Positions 25,266 through 35,899 of a stretch of 64,000 bases of DNA are shown here, one piece after another. The translations under genes and the position numbers were made by a program. Positions within the stretch are counted from its first letter, which is position 1, and each line of letters begins with the position of its first letter. The notes beneath the pieces were generated by a model, which ran no database searches, was not told where the DNA came from, and worked only from the letters and a program-made list of their open reading frames with translations. Source of the stretch: Staphylococcus epidermidis (GTDB lineage Bacteria; Bacillota; Bacilli; Staphylococcales; Staphylococcaceae); assembly GCF_006742205.1 (NCBI RefSeq), contig NZ_AP019721.1, forward strand, positions 1 to 64,000, in the 5' to 3' direction.

Positions 25266-27098
25266 ATGAAGTGGCTTAAACAACTACAATCCCTTCACAC
25301 GAAACTCGTTATTGTTTATGTACTACTCATTATTATTGGTATGCAAATCATCGGTTTGTATTTTACGAATAGTTTAGAAAAGGAATTACTCGATAACTTC
25401 AAGAAGAACATAACACAATATGCGAAGCAATTAGACGTCAATATTGAAAAGGTTTATAAGGATAAAGATAAAGGTTCAGTCAACGCTCAAAAGGATATCC
25501 AAGACCTTTTGAATGAATATGCGAATCGTCAAGAAATAGGAGAAATACGCTTTATTGATAAAGACCAAATCATCATGGCAACAACCAAGCAGTCTAACCG
25601 TGGTCTTATCAATCAAAAGGTTAACGACGGGTCAGTTCAAAAGGCGCTCTCCTTAGGGCAAACGAATGATCATATGGTTCTTAAGGATTACGGAAGTGGT
25701 AAAGAGCGTGTTTGGGTATATAATATACCGGTTAAAGTCGATAAACAGACAATCGGTGATATATACATAGAATCGAAAATTAATGATGTATACAATCAGC
25801 TGAACAACATTAATCAGATATTCATCGTAGGGACAGCGATATCACTATTCATTACAGTGATACTAGGATTCTTCATTGCACGAACGATTACTAAGCCGAT
25901 AACCGATATGCGTAACCAAACCGTCGAGATGTCTAAAGGTAACTACACGCAACGAGTGAAGATATACGGTAACGATGAAATCGGTGAGCTCGCACTTGCC
26001 TTCAATAACTTATCGAAACGTGTCCAAGAAGCACAAGCGAATACAGAAAGTGAGAAACGTCGTCTAGATTCCGTTATCACGCATATGAGCGATGGTATTC
26101 TTGCGACAGATCGCCGTGGACGTGTACGTATTGCAAACGACATGGCGCTGAAAATGCTCGGTCTCGCGAAAGAAGATGTCATCGGCTACTACATGCTTGG
26201 TGTCCTTAACTTAGAAAATGAATTCTCATTAGAGGAAATTCAAGAAAATAGTGATTCTTTCTTGTTAGATATTAACGAAGAAGAAGGCATTATTGCACGC
26301 GTAAACTTTAGTACGATTGTACAAGAAACAGGTTTCGTGACAGGTTACATTGCCGTACTACATGATGTCACTGAACAACAACAAGTCGAACGTGAACGTC
26401 GCGAATTCGTTGCGAATGTTTCACACGAATTACGTACACCACTGACATCTATGAATAGTTATATCGAAGCACTTGAAGAAGGTGCTTGGCAAGATAAAGA
26501 GCTGGCACCATCATTCCTATCTGTCACACGCGAAGAGACTGAACGTATGATTCGTTTAGTGAATGATTTACTTCAATTATCTAAAATGGATAATGAATCA
26601 GATCAAATTACGAAAGAAATTATCGACTTCAATATGTTTATCAACAAAATTATTAACCGTCATGAAATGGCAGCGAAAGATACAACATTCGTACGTGAAA
26701 TTCCACAGCAAACCATCTTTGCTGAAATCGATCCAGATAAGATGACACAAGTATTTGATAATGTCATTACCAATGCAATGAAATATTCACGTGGCGAGAA
26801 ACGTGTTGAGTTTCATGTGAAACAAAATGCACTTTACAATAGAATGACGATTCGTATTAAAGATAATGGTATTGGAATACCGATTAACAAAGTAGATAAA
26901 ATATTTGATAGATTCTATCGTGTAGATAAAGCACGTACACGTAAGATGGGTGGTACAGGACTTGGTCTAGCTATTTCCAAAGAGATTGTCGAAGCACATA
27001 ACGGTCGAATTTGGGCTAACAGTGTAGAAGGACAAGGTACGTCAATCTTTATTACACTTCCTTGCGAAATCATTGAAGACGGTGATTGGGATGAATAA
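25266..27098 (+). CDS. walK: Sensor histidine kinase WalK (YycG)
   Basis: WalK senses the state of the cell wall and phosphorylates WalR. The 610-aa protein has a first membrane helix (about 14-34), an extracellular Cache/PAS domain (about 35-180), a second helix (about 183-203), HAMP, a cytoplasmic PAS (about 260-370), a HisKA domain with phosphoacceptor H387 in NVSHELRTP, and the ATPase domain ([28 protein letters not shown]). RBS GAGGGAG precedes the ATG. The stop overlaps walH by 8 bp. The length matches my recollection of S. epidermidis (610 against 608 in S. aureus). Confidence 0.97.
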   Translation: MKWLKQLQSLHTKLVIVYVLLIIIGMQIIGLYFTNSLEKELLDNFKKNITQYAKQLDVNIEKVYKDKDKGSVNAQKDIQDLLNEYANRQEIGEIRFIDKDQIIMATTKQSNRGLINQKVNDGSVQKALSLGQTNDHMVLKDYGSGKERVWVYNIPVKVDKQTIGDIYIESKINDVYNQLNNINQIFIVGTAISLFITVILGFFIARTITKPITDMRNQTVEMSKGNYTQRVKIYGNDEIGELALAFNNLSKRVQEAQANTESEKRRLDSVITHMSDGILATDRRGRVRIANDMALKMLGLAKEDVIGYYMLGVLNLENEFSLEEIQENSDSFLLDINEEEGIIARVNFSTIVQETGFVTGYIAVLHDVTEQQQVERERREFVANVSHELRTPLTSMNSYIEALEEGAWQDKELAPSFLSVTREETERMIRLVNDLLQLSKMDNESDQITKEIIDFNMFINKIINRHEMAAKDTTFVREIPQQTIFAEIDPDKMTQVFDNVITNAMKYSRGEKRVEFHVKQNALYNRMTIRIKDNGIGIPINKVDKIFDRFYRVDKARTRKMGGTGLGLAISKEIVEAHNGRIWANSVEGQGTSIFITLPCEIIEDGDWDE

Positions 27099-28428
27099 CA
27101 AAGAACATACTAAATCAATTATTTTAGTCCTACTCGTCTTGATGAGTATCGTTTTGACATACATGGTCTGGAACTTTTCTCCAGACCTTTCAAATATTGA
27201 TAACACGGATAATAGTAAAAGTGATAAACCTAAACCACTTACTAAACCAATGACTGCAGAAATGGAAGGAACAATCACACCATTTCAAATCGTGCATTCT
27301 AGAGATGATAAATCTCAAGGAACAGTGGCATCAGGTGCAGTCTTAGACAAGATGATTCAACCTTTAAAGAATCAAGAAGTTAAATCTGTATCACATCTGA
27401 AAAGGGAACATAACCTTGTTATACCTGAACTAAGCAACGATTTTATTGTCCTAGATTTCACTTATGATTTGCCACTTTCAACATACTTAAGTCAAGTACT
27501 CGATATCGATGCGAAAGTGCCGAATAACTTTAATTTTGATCGCCTCCTTATCGATCAAGATCATAATAACCACGTCGTACTATATGCGATTAGCAAAGAC
27601 CGTCATGAAGTAGTTAAACTTAAGACAACCATGAAAGGGAATAATGTTGATAAAGCTTTTAAAAGTATCGAACCTGACATGCAGCCTTATACGGAAATCA
27701 TCACGAATAAAGATACAATCGACAAAGCAACACACGTGTTTGCACCAAGCAAACCGAAAGACTTAAAGACGTATCGCATGGTCTTCAATACGATTAGTGT
27801 TGAACGCATGAACTCAATACTATTTGATGATTCAACGATCGTTCGTAGCTCTCAAAGTGGTACGACAACATACAACAACAATACTGGCGTCGCCAACTAC
27901 AACGATAAAGATGAAATGTATCATTATAAGAATTTATCTGAAGATGCGAAAAGTTCAAGCAACATGCAAGAAACCATCCCAGGCACATACGAGTTTATAA
28001 ATAGTCATGGTGGCTTCTTAAATGAAGATTATCGCCTATTTAAGACTGATAATAGAACGGGGAAACTCACATATCAACGATTCCTCAACGGTCACCCAAC
28101 GTTTAATAAACAGAACTTCAATGAAATTCAAGTCACATGGGGGGATAAAGGCGTTTACGATTATCAACGTTCGCTACTTAAGACGGACGTCACATTGAAC
28201 AGTGAAGAATCTAAATCCGTGCCCACCGTTGAGTCCGTGCGTTCTGCATTAGCCAACCATCCTGATATTGATTTTGAAAAGGTAACGAACATTGCGATTG
28301 GTTATGATATGGACGACAAGGCAAATAACGAAGATATTGAAGTTCAACGTAACTGTGAATTAATACCACGTTGGTTTGTAGAATACGATGGCAATTGGTA
28401 TGCCTATAAAGATGGGAGGCTTGAATAA
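27091..28428 (+). CDS. walH: Two-component regulatory protein WalH (YycH)
   Basis: WalH (YycH) is a membrane-anchored extracytoplasmic protein that, with WalI, adjusts WalK activity. The ATG at 27091 overlaps the walK end by 8 bp and gives 445 aa. A single N-terminal membrane helix (about 10-28) is followed by a large external part in three YycH domains. In S. aureus WalH and WalI are activators, while in B. subtilis they restrain the kinase. walI starts directly after the stop. Confidence 0.93.
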   Translation: MNNKEHTKSIILVLLVLMSIVLTYMVWNFSPDLSNIDNTDNSKSDKPKPLTKPMTAEMEGTITPFQIVHSRDDKSQGTVASGAVLDKMIQPLKNQEVKSVSHLKREHNLVIPELSNDFIVLDFTYDLPLSTYLSQVLDIDAKVPNNFNFDRLLIDQDHNNHVVLYAISKDRHEVVKLKTTMKGNNVDKAFKSIEPDMQPYTEIITNKDTIDKATHVFAPSKPKDLKTYRMVFNTISVERMNSILFDDSTIVRSSQSGTTTYNNNTGVANYNDKDEMYHYKNLSEDAKSSSNMQETIPGTYEFINSHGGFLNEDYRLFKTDNRTGKLTYQRFLNGHPTFNKQNFNEIQVTWGDKGVYDYQRSLLKTDVTLNSEESKSVPTVESVRSALANHPDIDFEKVTNIAIGYDMDDKANNEDIEVQRNCELIPRWFVEYDGNWYAYKDGRLE

Positions 28429-29220
28429 ATGAACTGGAAACTTACGAAGACACTTTTCATTTTCGTTTTTATTCTTGTGAACATCTTTTTAGTCATCGTT
28501 TATATTGATAAAGTGAATAAATCACAAGTTAATGACTCGGAAAAGGTAAACGAAGTCAACTTTCAACAAGAAGAAATTGACGTGCCCAAGGATGTCTTGA
28601 ATCAAAGCGTGAAAGATACTGAACTTGAACAAATTACTGCCCGTTCAAAGAATTTCTCAAGTTATGCGAAAGATCATTCAAGCCTGCAAACGTCTGATTC
28701 CGATAAAACACTTGAAGGAGATATTGATAAAGGCGTTCAAGTGAGTGATAAGAACTTACAAGATATCAAAGAGTACATTGCAAAGAAAATCTTTAACGGT
28801 AAAGAGTATCAATTAAGTGATTTAACTAAAGACAAAGTCACTTACGAACAAACGTATAAAGATTATCCGATTATGAATAATAGTAAAGCACGCCTAACGT
28901 TTAATTTGAGCGATGGCAAGGCGACAAGCTATAAGCAGACAACGATGGATGATATACAAGTAGCTAAAGGTTCAAATAGCACGAAGAAACAAGTCATCAC
29001 ACCACGTAAAGCTATTGAAGCTCTTTATTACAACAGATATCTAAAACAAAATGATCAAGTGCTAGACGCACGCCTAGGCTATTATTCAGTGGTAAAGGAA
29101 ACAAACGTTCAATTACTCCAACCTAACTGGGAAATTAAAGTAAAACATAAAGGCAAGGATGAAGTTCAAACCTATTATGTAGAAGCTACAAATCATAATC
29201 CGAAAGTGATTGATTATTAG
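28429..29220 (+). CDS. walI: Two-component regulatory protein WalI (YycI)
   Basis: The 263-aa partner of WalH has one N-terminal membrane helix (about 7-27) and an external domain resembling the C-terminal YycH fold, with an acidic, charged linker. It interacts with WalK and WalH in the membrane. The start abuts the walH stop, and a terminator follows about 180 nt later. Confidence 0.93.
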   Translation: MNWKLTKTLFIFVFILVNIFLVIVYIDKVNKSQVNDSEKVNEVNFQQEEIDVPKDVLNQSVKDTELEQITARSKNFSSYAKDHSSLQTSDSDKTLEGDIDKGVQVSDKNLQDIKEYIAKKIFNGKEYQLSDLTKDKVTYEQTYKDYPIMNNSKARLTFNLSDGKATSYKQTTMDDIQVAKGSNSTKKQVITPRKAIEALYYNRYLKQNDQVLDARLGYYSVVKETNVQLLQPNWEIKVKHKGKDEVQTYYVEATNHNPKVIDY

Positions 29221-29401
29221 AGGTTATTGATAGGTGGCGTGACGTTTGAATGAAACCGCCAAGCGATAGCATAGAAGGCTACGTTAATTTGTATTGTCTA
29301 GAGCACACTTTGGCGTACTTATGTTAGAAGTCATTTGTCGAACCAACGACATGTGATGATTCACGGATTGATTATGAAGCTATATATGATGATATAAACT
29401 A

Positions 29402-29436
29402 AGCCTGAGACACGATGAGTGAGCTCAGGCTTTTTT
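29402..29436 (+). terminator. Terminator after walI
   Basis: AGCCTGAG pairs with CTCAGGCT around a 14-nt loop, followed by T6. It separates walRKHI from walJ. Confidence 0.75.
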
Positions 29437-29839
29437 ATGTATTGAAAGTGATTGAGTAATTAAATAGGGTGGAAATCAAAAATGATGTTGGTTGATATGT
29501 TAGGTCGTTTAAGAGGATGCAATGCCAGGGGTAATATCGACGTTGTTATGAAGCGGTGTTTATTTTAAATGGGCGTTAGTATCGTGTATAAACGGACTAT
29601 TGGAACTCAACTTTTAAAATTGATATAGTATAATATAAAGGAAATTTAGAGGACGTGACGTTTCGATATTTGAATAACTGTATTAAGGAATATCGAAACT
29701 TTAAAATATCTACGCAATTTAGGATAAAAAGTCAACATTGAGTGAAAGCCAACTTAGTCGAAGTATCTCAATAAAGCGTAAGACACTCGAGTTCCCCCAC
29801 ACCCCTATAAATAAATAACTATGGTACATATGAGAAAGG
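29437..29839. other. Spacer between walI and walJ with a hairpin
   Basis: No gene is seen. A perfect 11-bp inverted repeat GTTTCGATATT at 29660-29670 faces AATATCGAAAC at 29689-29699 across 18 nt. It has no T-run and may be a regulatory RNA structure or binding site ahead of walJ. The section 29221-29401 after walI also has no supportable gene. Confidence 0.3.
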
Positions 29840-30640
29840 ATGAGTCGCTTGATACGTATGAGTGTATTAGCAAGTGGTAGTACAGGTAACGCCACTTACG
29901 TAGAAAGTGAGAAAGGTAGCCTACTCGTCGATGTAGGTTTAACTGGCAAGAAGATGGAAGAACTTTTCAGCCAAATCGACAGAAACATTAAGGACTTAAA
30001 TGGAATATTAGTGACACATGAACACATTGACCATATCAAAGGTCTTGGTGTCTTAGCACGTAAATATAAACTTCCAATTTACGCGAATGAGAATACATGG
30101 AAAGCGATAGAGAAGAAAGATAGTCGCATTCCAATGGATCAGAAATTTATCTTTAATCCATATGAAACGAAATCTCTTGCAGGATTCGATATAGAATCAT
30201 TTAACGTGTCACATGACGCGATTGATCCACAGTTCTACATCTTCCACAATAACTATAAGAAATTCACGATGATTACTGACACAGGTTACGTTTCAGATCG
30301 TATGAAAGGTATGATTCAAGGTAGTGATGTCTTTATGTTTGAAAGTAATCACGACGTCGATATGTTACGCATGTGTCGTTATCCATGGAAGACGAAACAA
30401 CGTATTTTAAGTGATATGGGTCACGTATCCAATGAAGACGCGGGCCTTGCGATGAGTGATGTCATTACAGGTAATACAAAACGTATATACCTCTCTCATT
30501 TATCACAAGACAATAATATGAAAGACCTCGCACGCATGAGTGTTGGACAAGTGCTCAACGAACACGATATCGATACAGAGAAAGAAGTGTTGCTCTGCGA
30601 TACCGATAAAGCACAAGCCACACCGATTTATACACTATAA
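29840..30640 (+). CDS. walJ: Metallo-beta-lactamase-fold protein WalJ (YycJ)
   Basis: A 266-aa MBL-fold protein found next to walRKHI in Firmicutes. The metal site is THEHIDH (H60, H62, D64, H65), with SHDAIDP and a later TDTGYVSD and SHLSQDN contributing ligands. Family members have 5'-3' exonuclease activity and are linked to DNA repair and to cell division with wall control. A spacer with a terminator suggests its own promoter here. Confidence 0.93.
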   Translation: MSRLIRMSVLASGSTGNATYVESEKGSLLVDVGLTGKKMEELFSQIDRNIKDLNGILVTHEHIDHIKGLGVLARKYKLPIYANENTWKAIEKKDSRIPMDQKFIFNPYETKSLAGFDIESFNVSHDAIDPQFYIFHNNYKKFTMITDTGYVSDRMKGMIQGSDVFMFESNHDVDMLRMCRYPWKTKQRILSDMGHVSNEDAGLAMSDVITGNTKRIYLSHLSQDNNMKDLARMSVGQVLNEHDIDTEKEVLLCDTDKAQATPIYTL

Positions 30641-30662
30641 TTGAATAGAGGTAAGACAAACG

Positions 30663-30700
30663 ACCTACTTAAGTATTGCGCTTAAGTAGGTTACTTTTTT
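30663..30700 (+). terminator. Terminator after walJ
   Basis: ACCTACTTAAG pairs with CTTAAGTAGGT around a 7-nt loop, then ACTTTTTT. Confidence 0.8.
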
Positions 30701-31449
30701 GGAAAAGTGGTCAGGAGAAGTGCAGGGAATGATTACGTGTTATTTTAAACGGGCTTGAGCATTAGGAATTTTTTTAATGAAATGAAAATGCACCGTGTTC
30801 GAGGGCAAACGATGTCTTACACGCTTTGTGATTTATATTACACTTCCTTATATTTCCTAGTTGATAAAAATTTTTGATGTAAAAAAGTGAATAAATAAAA
30901 TATTAAGAGTCTCATAAAAACTTAAATATAAAGTTAAAATTTAAAAACATTTAGAAATTGTGACAAAATAAAAATTGAAATTTAAATAATTTTTAAATAT
31001 ATTGTATTTATAGTTAGTGGTCATGCTATTTAATATAAAAATGAGTTTCTATGTTCAACACATGTATGATTTAAAGTAATAAATGATTTACCGCTGCTTT
31101 CATAGTTATGTTGTAACTAAAAGCATTGTCATGTGAGAGTTTATCAAGTCAATATCATCGTAGTTAATATGAATTCATTTAATTGATCACATGCTTAATT
31201 GAGGTGAAAGCGAATTACTCACATATTTGATTGAATGTCGTAGTGATGATTGATTAGACTCAGGTAGGGGTGATACATATACTGCTAGATGATAGCTCAC
31301 TTACATAAAGATAATGATGATATTAATTTAGGGTTAAAAAGATGTGTGTGGAAAACTAGGATATCAATGATGATATATGTAGTAAGTGAGTCTAAAAGGT
31401 CTGAAATATAGGGAATAATTGTAAAAATAACGTTAAGACGACCGTAAAG
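30701..31449. other. AT-rich gene desert before rlmH
   Basis: About 750 bp without a supportable gene, tRNA or strong hairpin. In S. aureus a surface-protein gene (adsA/sasH) lies in this interval; nothing of it is seen here. Confidence 0.5.
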
Positions 31450-31649
31450 TTATCCACTGATTAGGCAATAGTTATACAGAAATGTGTACAATACACACAT
31501 AAATACCCACATTATTCACAGACTTATCCACAAATTCACAAGAAATCTCCTTGAATCTGTGTATAATTCTCAAAAAACACTAAGAAAATGTTAATTCAAT
31601 TGTTATACTAAGAGGGAAATGTGTGAATAAGTGTATAACTTGTGGATAA
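31450..31649. promoter_or_regulatory. Second DnaA-box cluster upstream of rlmH
   Basis: About eight 9-mers close to the TTATCCACA consensus lie within 200 bp: TTATCCACT 31450-31458, TTATACAGA 31472-31480, TTGTACACA (reverse) 31483-31491, TTATTCACA 31512-31520, TTATCCACA 31524-31532, TTATACACA (reverse) 31558-31566, TTATTCACA (reverse) 31622-31630 and TTATCCACA (reverse) 31641-31649, plus TTATACACT (reverse) 31630-31638. The density rivals oriC. It overlaps the rlmH promoter region. Likely roles are DnaA-dependent control of rlmH or titration of DnaA. Confidence 0.75.
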
Positions 31650-31681
31650 CTCGAATAAATTATGTACTTTTGGAGGATAAA

Positions 31682-32161
31682 ATGAAGATTACTATCTTAT
31701 CAGTTGGAAAACTAAAAGAAAAATATTGGAAGCAAGCCATTGCAGAATATGAAAAAAGATTAGGACCTTACACGAAAATCGAATTAATAGAAGTACCAGA
31801 TGAAAAAGCACCTGAAAATATGAGCGACAAAGAAATCGAACAAGTCAAAGAAAAAGAAGGCCAACGCCTACTCAATAAGATTAAACCCCAATCCACAGTA
31901 ATTACGTTGGAAATCAAAGGGAAAATGTTGTCTTCAGAAGGACTCGCTAAAGAACTACAAACACGCATGACACAAGGTCAAAGCGACTTTACATTTGTCA
32001 TAGGTGGCTCCAATGGTTTACACCAAGACGTCTTACAACGCAGCAACTATGCTTTATCTTTTAGCAATATGACCTTCCCACACCAAATGATGCGCGTCAT
32101 ATTGATCGAACAAATTTATCGCGCATTTAAGATCATGAGAGGCGAAGCATATCATAAGTGA
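31682..32161 (+). CDS. rlmH: 23S rRNA pseudouridine1915 N3-methyltransferase (orfX)
   Basis: RlmH methylates pseudouridine 1915 in helix 69 of 23S rRNA using SAM. The start is the ATG at 31682, after GGAGG, giving 159 aa, the staphylococcal length. It is a SPOUT-fold enzyme with the SAM-binding knot FVIGGSNGL near 103 and [19 protein letters not shown] near 125. Its last codons (EAYHK) are the universal insertion site for SCC elements. The gene remains complete because the attachment repeat restores its end. Confidence 0.97.
   Translation: MKITILSVGKLKEKYWKQAIAEYEKRLGPYTKIELIEVPDEKAPENMSDKEIEQVKEKEGQRLLNKIKPQSTVITLEIKGKMLSSEGLAKELQTRMTQGQSDFTFVIGGSNGLHQDVLQRSNYALSFSNMTFPHQMMRVILIEQIYRAFKIMRGEAYHK
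32144..32161 (+). other. att: SCC attachment site at the rlmH 3' end
   Basis: GAAGCATATCATAAGTGA at the very end of rlmH is the 18-bp SCC direct repeat (attB/attR half) recognised by Ccr recombinases. DNA changes from core chromosome to cassette directly after it. I found no second good copy up to base 64000, so the right end lies beyond the window. Confidence 0.93.
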
Positions 32162-32261
32162 TGCGGTTTTTATTAATTAGTTGCTAAAAAATGAAGTATG
32201 CAATATTAATTATTATTAAATTTTGATATATTTAAAGAAAGATTAAGTTTAGGGTGAATGA

Positions 32262-32405
32262 ATGGCTTATCAAAGTGAATATGCATTAGAAAATGAAGTA
32301 CTTCAACAACTTGAGGAATTGAACTATGAAAGAGTAAATATACATAATATTAAATTAGAAATTAATGAATATCTCAAAGAACTAGGAGTGTTGAAAAATG
32401 AATAA
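32262..32405 (+). pseudogene. hsdR-hsdM deletion scar (47-aa fusion)
   Basis: The 47-aa reading frame begins like a type I restriction subunit HsdR ([20 protein letters not shown]) and ends like the C-terminus of an HsdM methylase ([13 protein letters not shown]). It overlaps the hsdS start by 8 bp, as hsdM normally does. The simplest reading is that one deletion removed most of hsdR and hsdM, leaving the two ends fused. The assignment of the two halves is from memory of SCC-borne type I systems. Confidence 0.6.
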
Positions 32406-33600
32406 GCAGACAAATACTCCAGAACTAAGATTTCCAGAGTTTGATGAGGAATGGAAAAAAAGGAAATTAGGTGAAGTAGTAAATTATAAAAATGGTGGTT
32501 CATTTGAAAGTTTAGTGAAAAACCATGGTGTATATAAACTCATAACTCTTAAATCTGTTAATACAGAAGGAAAGTTGTGTAATTCTGGAAAATATATCGA
32601 TGATAAATGTGTTGAAACATTGTGTAATGATACTTTAGTAATGATACTGAGCGAGCAAGCACCAGGACTAGTTGGAATGACTGCAATTATACCTAATAAT
32701 AATGAGTATGTACTAAATCAACGAGTAGCAGCACTAGTGCCTAAACAATTTATAGATAGTCAATTTCTATCTAAGTTAATTAATAGAAACCAGAAATATT
32801 TCAGTGTGAGATCTGCTGGAACAAAAGTGAAAAATATTTCTAAAGGACATGTAGAAAACTTTAATTTTTTATCTCCTAATTACACTGAACAACAAAAAAT
32901 AGGTAATTTCTTCAGCAAACTCGACCGCCAGATTGAGTTAGAAGAAGAGAAACTTGAACTCTTAGAGCAACAAAAGCGTGGATATATTCAGAAGATTTTT
33001 TCTCAAGATTTAAGATTTAAAGATGAAAATGGAAACAGTTATCCTGATTGGTCTATTAAAAAGATTGAAGATATTTCTAAAGTTAATAAAGGGTTTACTC
33101 CAAATACAAAAAATGATAAATACTGGGATGAATTAAATGAAAATTGGTTATCTATAGCAGGTATGACACAGAAATATTTGTATAAAGGAAATAAAGGAAT
33201 TACTGAAAAAGGTGCATCAAAGCATGTAAAAGTAGATAAAGATACTCTAATAATGAGTTTTAAATTGACTTTAGGTAAGTTAGCTATAGTAAAAGAGCCT
33301 ATCTATACAAATGAAGCTATATGCCATTTCGTATGGAAAGAAAGTAATGTTAATACTGAGTATATGTACTACTATTTAAATTCTATAAATATAAGTACTT
33401 TTGGTGCACAGGCAGTTAAAGGAGTAACATTAAATAACGATGCAATTAATAGTATTATAGTAAAGTTACCAGTGATACAAGAACAAAATAAAATAGCATA
33501 CTTTTTCAATAAATTAGATAAATTAATTGAAAAACAATCTTCTAAAGTAGAATTATTAAAACAACGCAAACAAGGATTTTTACAGAAAATGTTTGTTTAA
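32398..33600 (+). CDS. hsdS: Type I restriction-modification specificity subunit HsdS
   Basis: HsdS selects the DNA target of a type I R-M complex. The 400-aa protein is full length, with two target-recognition domains (about 15-165 and 215-365) and the two conserved helical spacers: [22 protein letters not shown] near 165 and [21 protein letters not shown] near 360. Its own hsdR and hsdM are deleted upstream. It could act only with a methylase encoded elsewhere, for example the chromosomal Sau1 type, and so change that system's target. Confidence 0.88.
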   Translation: MNKQTNTPELRFPEFDEEWKKRKLGEVVNYKNGGSFESLVKNHGVYKLITLKSVNTEGKLCNSGKYIDDKCVETLCNDTLVMILSEQAPGLVGMTAIIPNNNEYVLNQRVAALVPKQFIDSQFLSKLINRNQKYFSVRSAGTKVKNISKGHVENFNFLSPNYTEQQKIGNFFSKLDRQIELEEEKLELLEQQKRGYIQKIFSQDLRFKDENGNSYPDWSIKKIEDISKVNKGFTPNTKNDKYWDELNENWLSIAGMTQKYLYKGNKGITEKGASKHVKVDKDTLIMSFKLTLGKLAIVKEPIYTNEAICHFVWKESNVNTEYMYYYLNSINISTFGAQAVKGVTLNNDAINSIIVKLPVIQEQNKIAYFFNKLDKLIEKQSSKVELLKQRKQGFLQKMFV

Positions 33601-33653
33601 TTCTTATAAAGTTCTATTATGTAAAATATTAAATAGAGATAACATTATGAAAG

Positions 33654-33855
33654 CGAGCCCAAGACATAAAGTTTTTGAATAAATAAAAAAGATAATTTCT
33701 ATCAAATTAATATAGAAATTGTCTTTTTTATAAATTTTTTGATTATTTTTAGCTGATTGAGCTGTTACTTTTCTTATAATAAGTGCTATTAGCACAAATC
33801 CTAGTTCTCTTTTGGCTTTGTTTATTCCTCTTACGGACATTCGAGTGAAACCCAT
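33654..33855 (-). pseudogene. IS1182-family transposase C-terminal remnant
   Basis: The minus-strand reading begins [19 protein letters not shown] and matches the C-terminal part of the intact transposase at 54908-56602. The element end GAGCCCAAGACATAAAG (about 33654) corresponds to the intact element's terminal GAGTGTGGGACATAAAG. The internal hairpin with ATAGAAATTGTCTTTTTT is kept. Most of the element 5' to this is missing. Confidence 0.75.
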
Positions 33856-33874
33856 TTTAATTTTATTAGAAGTA

Positions 33875-33898
33875 ATTTAGGTTTGAACCCACCTAAAT
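33875..33898. terminator. Hairpin downstream of speG
   Basis: ATTTAGGT and ACCTAAAT form a stem around a short loop, 25 bp after the speG stop on the minus strand. The T-run is poor, so termination is only possible. Confidence 0.4.
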
Positions 33899-33922
33899 AA
33901 ATATATGAGTTATTTTTTTATG

Positions 33923-34420
33923 CTACAAAATATATTCAGATTTCAATAATGACATAAAATAGGCATCTTTATATTTACCTTTAGTGTAGAATTGCTCTTT
34001 GAGTAATCCTTCTGTTTTAAATCCTTGTGACTCGTATATATGCACAGCTTTTTTGTTATCTGTATCAACATATAGATAAATTTTGTGCATGTTTAATATA
34101 TCGAATGCATAATTTATCGCTTTTTCGAATGCGAATTTTGCATAACCTTTACCACTGAACTCAGGTTTAATAATTATTTGTATTTCACAATTACGATGGA
34201 TGTAATTAATTTCTACTAATTCAACAATACCTACGACTTGATTTTCATCTTCAACAATAAAACGTCTCTCTGATTCATCTAATAAATGCTTATCAAATAA
34301 ATATTGAAGTTCCGTTAAGGATTCATATGGTTCTTCAAACCAATAAGACATAATAGAATATTCATTATTTAATTCATGAACAAAAAGTAAATCACTATAC
34401 TCTAATGCTCTTAGTTTCAT
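33923..34420 (-). CDS. speG: Spermidine N-acetyltransferase SpeG
   Basis: SpeG acetylates spermidine and spermine, removing their toxicity; staphylococci that lack it are unusually polyamine-sensitive. The 165-aa GNAT protein follows the E. coli SpeG pattern closely: KLRALEYSDLLFVHELNN, YWFEEPYESLTEL, DESERRFIVE, GIVELVEINYIHRNCEIQIII, and the acetyl-CoA loop PEFSGKGYAKFA near 105. speG is known from the ACME/SCC islands of S. aureus USA300 and S. epidermidis, which fits its place here. None of the usual ACME arc genes are in the window. Confidence 0.9.
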   Translation of the reverse strand: MKLRALEYSDLLFVHELNNEYSIMSYWFEEPYESLTELQYLFDKHLLDESERRFIVEDENQVVGIVELVEINYIHRNCEIQIIIKPEFSGKGYAKFAFEKAINYAFDILNMHKIYLYVDTDNKKAVHIYESQGFKTEGLLKEQFYTKGKYKDAYFMSLLKSEYIL

Positions 34421-34714
34421 AATTCCACTCCCAAAATTTTCTCATATATTTGCATTATAAATATAAATAACGAATAAGTCATCATTCACTGTGAATACTC
34501 TATTTTAACAATTCACCACATACTAATTCTCATTTTCTTGTTATTCTCGATTTATTACTCTTACTATGAAACCTATAAAATTCTCACATTTGTTTGTATT
34601 AAGAATAAATACGTCGATAGTAACAATAAAAAAATAAATAATAAAGCATCCCTCACCGTAAAAGTGAAGGATGCTCTAGTTTTATTGAAATATACATTTC
34701 ATTTTGTTAAATAA
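34421..34714. terminator. Spacer with terminator hairpin
   Basis: The AT-rich spacer upstream of speG has no gene. At 34644-34674 AGCATCCCTCAC pairs with GTGAAGGATGCT and is flanked by A-rich and T-rich DNA, a probable bidirectional terminator. Confidence 0.55.
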
Positions 34715-34945
34715 TTATTAATAATATTTTGAAAATCATTATTACGTGAAATCTTCATAGATTTTATCAAGTATTTCTTTGCCTTCAATTGCTGTGAAGT
34801 GATGTACCAATCTATTTTTACAATCATATGTAATTTTGTGACGCTAGGTAATTAGTAATTGTTCGTCAGTCTGATTGTATAGTATCAAGTTTCATAGATA
34901 ATACTCTTTGATTTTAATGTCCACTTTGACGTGCTTTAAGATTGA
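34715..34945 (-). pseudogene. Decayed duplicate of the SCC small gene plus DUF1643 end
   Basis: On the minus strand this stretch repeats, with many changes, the sequence at about 35665-35945: a short gene start (MKLDTIQSD then stop), the ATCTTCATAGATTTTATCAA block, and a piece of the DUF1643 3' end (CACTTTGACGTGCTTTAAG). The order is the same as in the better copy. It is a worn tandem duplication, probably left by an earlier cassette. Confidence 0.6.
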
Positions 34946-34974
34946 GTATATACATAATGTCATTGTGGAATGTT

Positions 34975-35012
34975 AAAAATCCTACAAATGTTTATTCATC
35001 TGCAGGATTTTT
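34975..35012 (-). terminator. Terminator downstream of DUF2871 gene
   Basis: AAAAATCCTRCARATG-type arms (AAATCCTACAAATG facing CTGCAGGATTT) form a stem with A- and T-runs on both sides, 80 nt after the DUF2871 stop. Confidence 0.65.
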
Positions 35013-35091
35013 AAATCTCCAAGAATAAAAATCATCATAGGACAACTGGATTATTGTTTGGATAAATAACGTAAACAATAATTAGGTACTA

Positions 35092-35502
35092 TTATTTATT
35101 TTTGTTTATTCTTTTTCCTAACAAAATAAAGAAAAGAATAAACGCAATTGTTAAAAATATGTGTCCTAAACCAGCAATACCAGCAATAGCAGGACTTACA
35201 CTTAGATCTTTAATGGTAGAAATACCGTTCACGAATTGCATTGCCACAGTAACAAGCACACCTAAATGGTATATATAAAAGAAACTGTTAAACAGCTTTG
35301 TATGAGTTGTTAATTTGAATTGGCCCTCGATAATCATGAAAATTAAGAACATAATTGTACCTAGTACTAATAAATGTGTATGTGTAACATTTAATTGAGA
35401 AAAACCGCTAAAATCTTCCGCTTTTGTCATTTCTCTATAAAATAGACCACTTAATAACCCTAATAGTGTATAGAGCGCTGAACTATACATTAATCTTTTC
35501 AT
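35092..35502 (-). CDS. DUF2871 family membrane protein
   Basis: A 136-aa membrane protein with four hydrophobic segments (about 8-20, 44-60, 75-92, 103-128). Conserved histidines lie in VTHTHLLVLG, IYHLG and GLGH, a spacing that could bind haem or metal. The DUF2871 family is common in SCC elements next to speG or ccr genes. The function is unknown; respiratory or nitric-oxide links are speculation. The ATG follows an AGGGGGAA-type RBS. Confidence 0.75.
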   Translation of the reverse strand: MKRLMYSSALYTLLGLLSGLFYREMTKAEDFSGFSQLNVTHTHLLVLGTIMFLIFMIIEGQFKLTTHTKLFNSFFYIYHLGVLVTVAMQFVNGISTIKDLSVSPAIAGIAGLGHIFLTIAFILFFILLGKRINKNK

Positions 35503-35664
35503 TTTAATTCCCCCTATTTTTAATTACGAGATAAGTATAGCGGTAGTTTATGAACTGAGTATGAACTTACAACAAAAAAATTAATGAAGTACTTTACAAT
35601 AAACTCAATTTATTAGATGGTGGAGGGACGAAAAAGGATTTTAGAAAAATAAATTAATATATTT

Positions 35665-35885
35665 TTATTTTGATAAGTAATAATTAATAATATCTTGGAA
35701 ATCATTGTTAAGTATTGTTGTAATACAATCGTCATTCATAAAATCTTCATAGATTTTATCAAGAATTTCTTCATCTTCGATAGATGTGAAATGATTAGCT
35801 AACCCTTTTATAATTTAAGTGTAATTTGTGAATCTAAACAACTAGCAACTGTTCGCCAATCTGATTGTGTAGTGTCATGGTTCAT
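35665..35885 (-). pseudogene. Frameshifted small SCC gene
   Basis: The minus strand reads MNHDTTQSDWRTVASC up to a stop at codon 26, then in another frame GLANHFTSIEDEEILDKIYE through to LSK and a stop at 35665. A single indel near AAATTATAAAAGGG would join them into one protein of about 70 aa. GGGAGG precedes the ATG. The gene follows DUF1643 in many SCC elements; its function is unknown. Confidence 0.65.
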
Positions 35886-35899
35886 AGATAATCCTCCCT

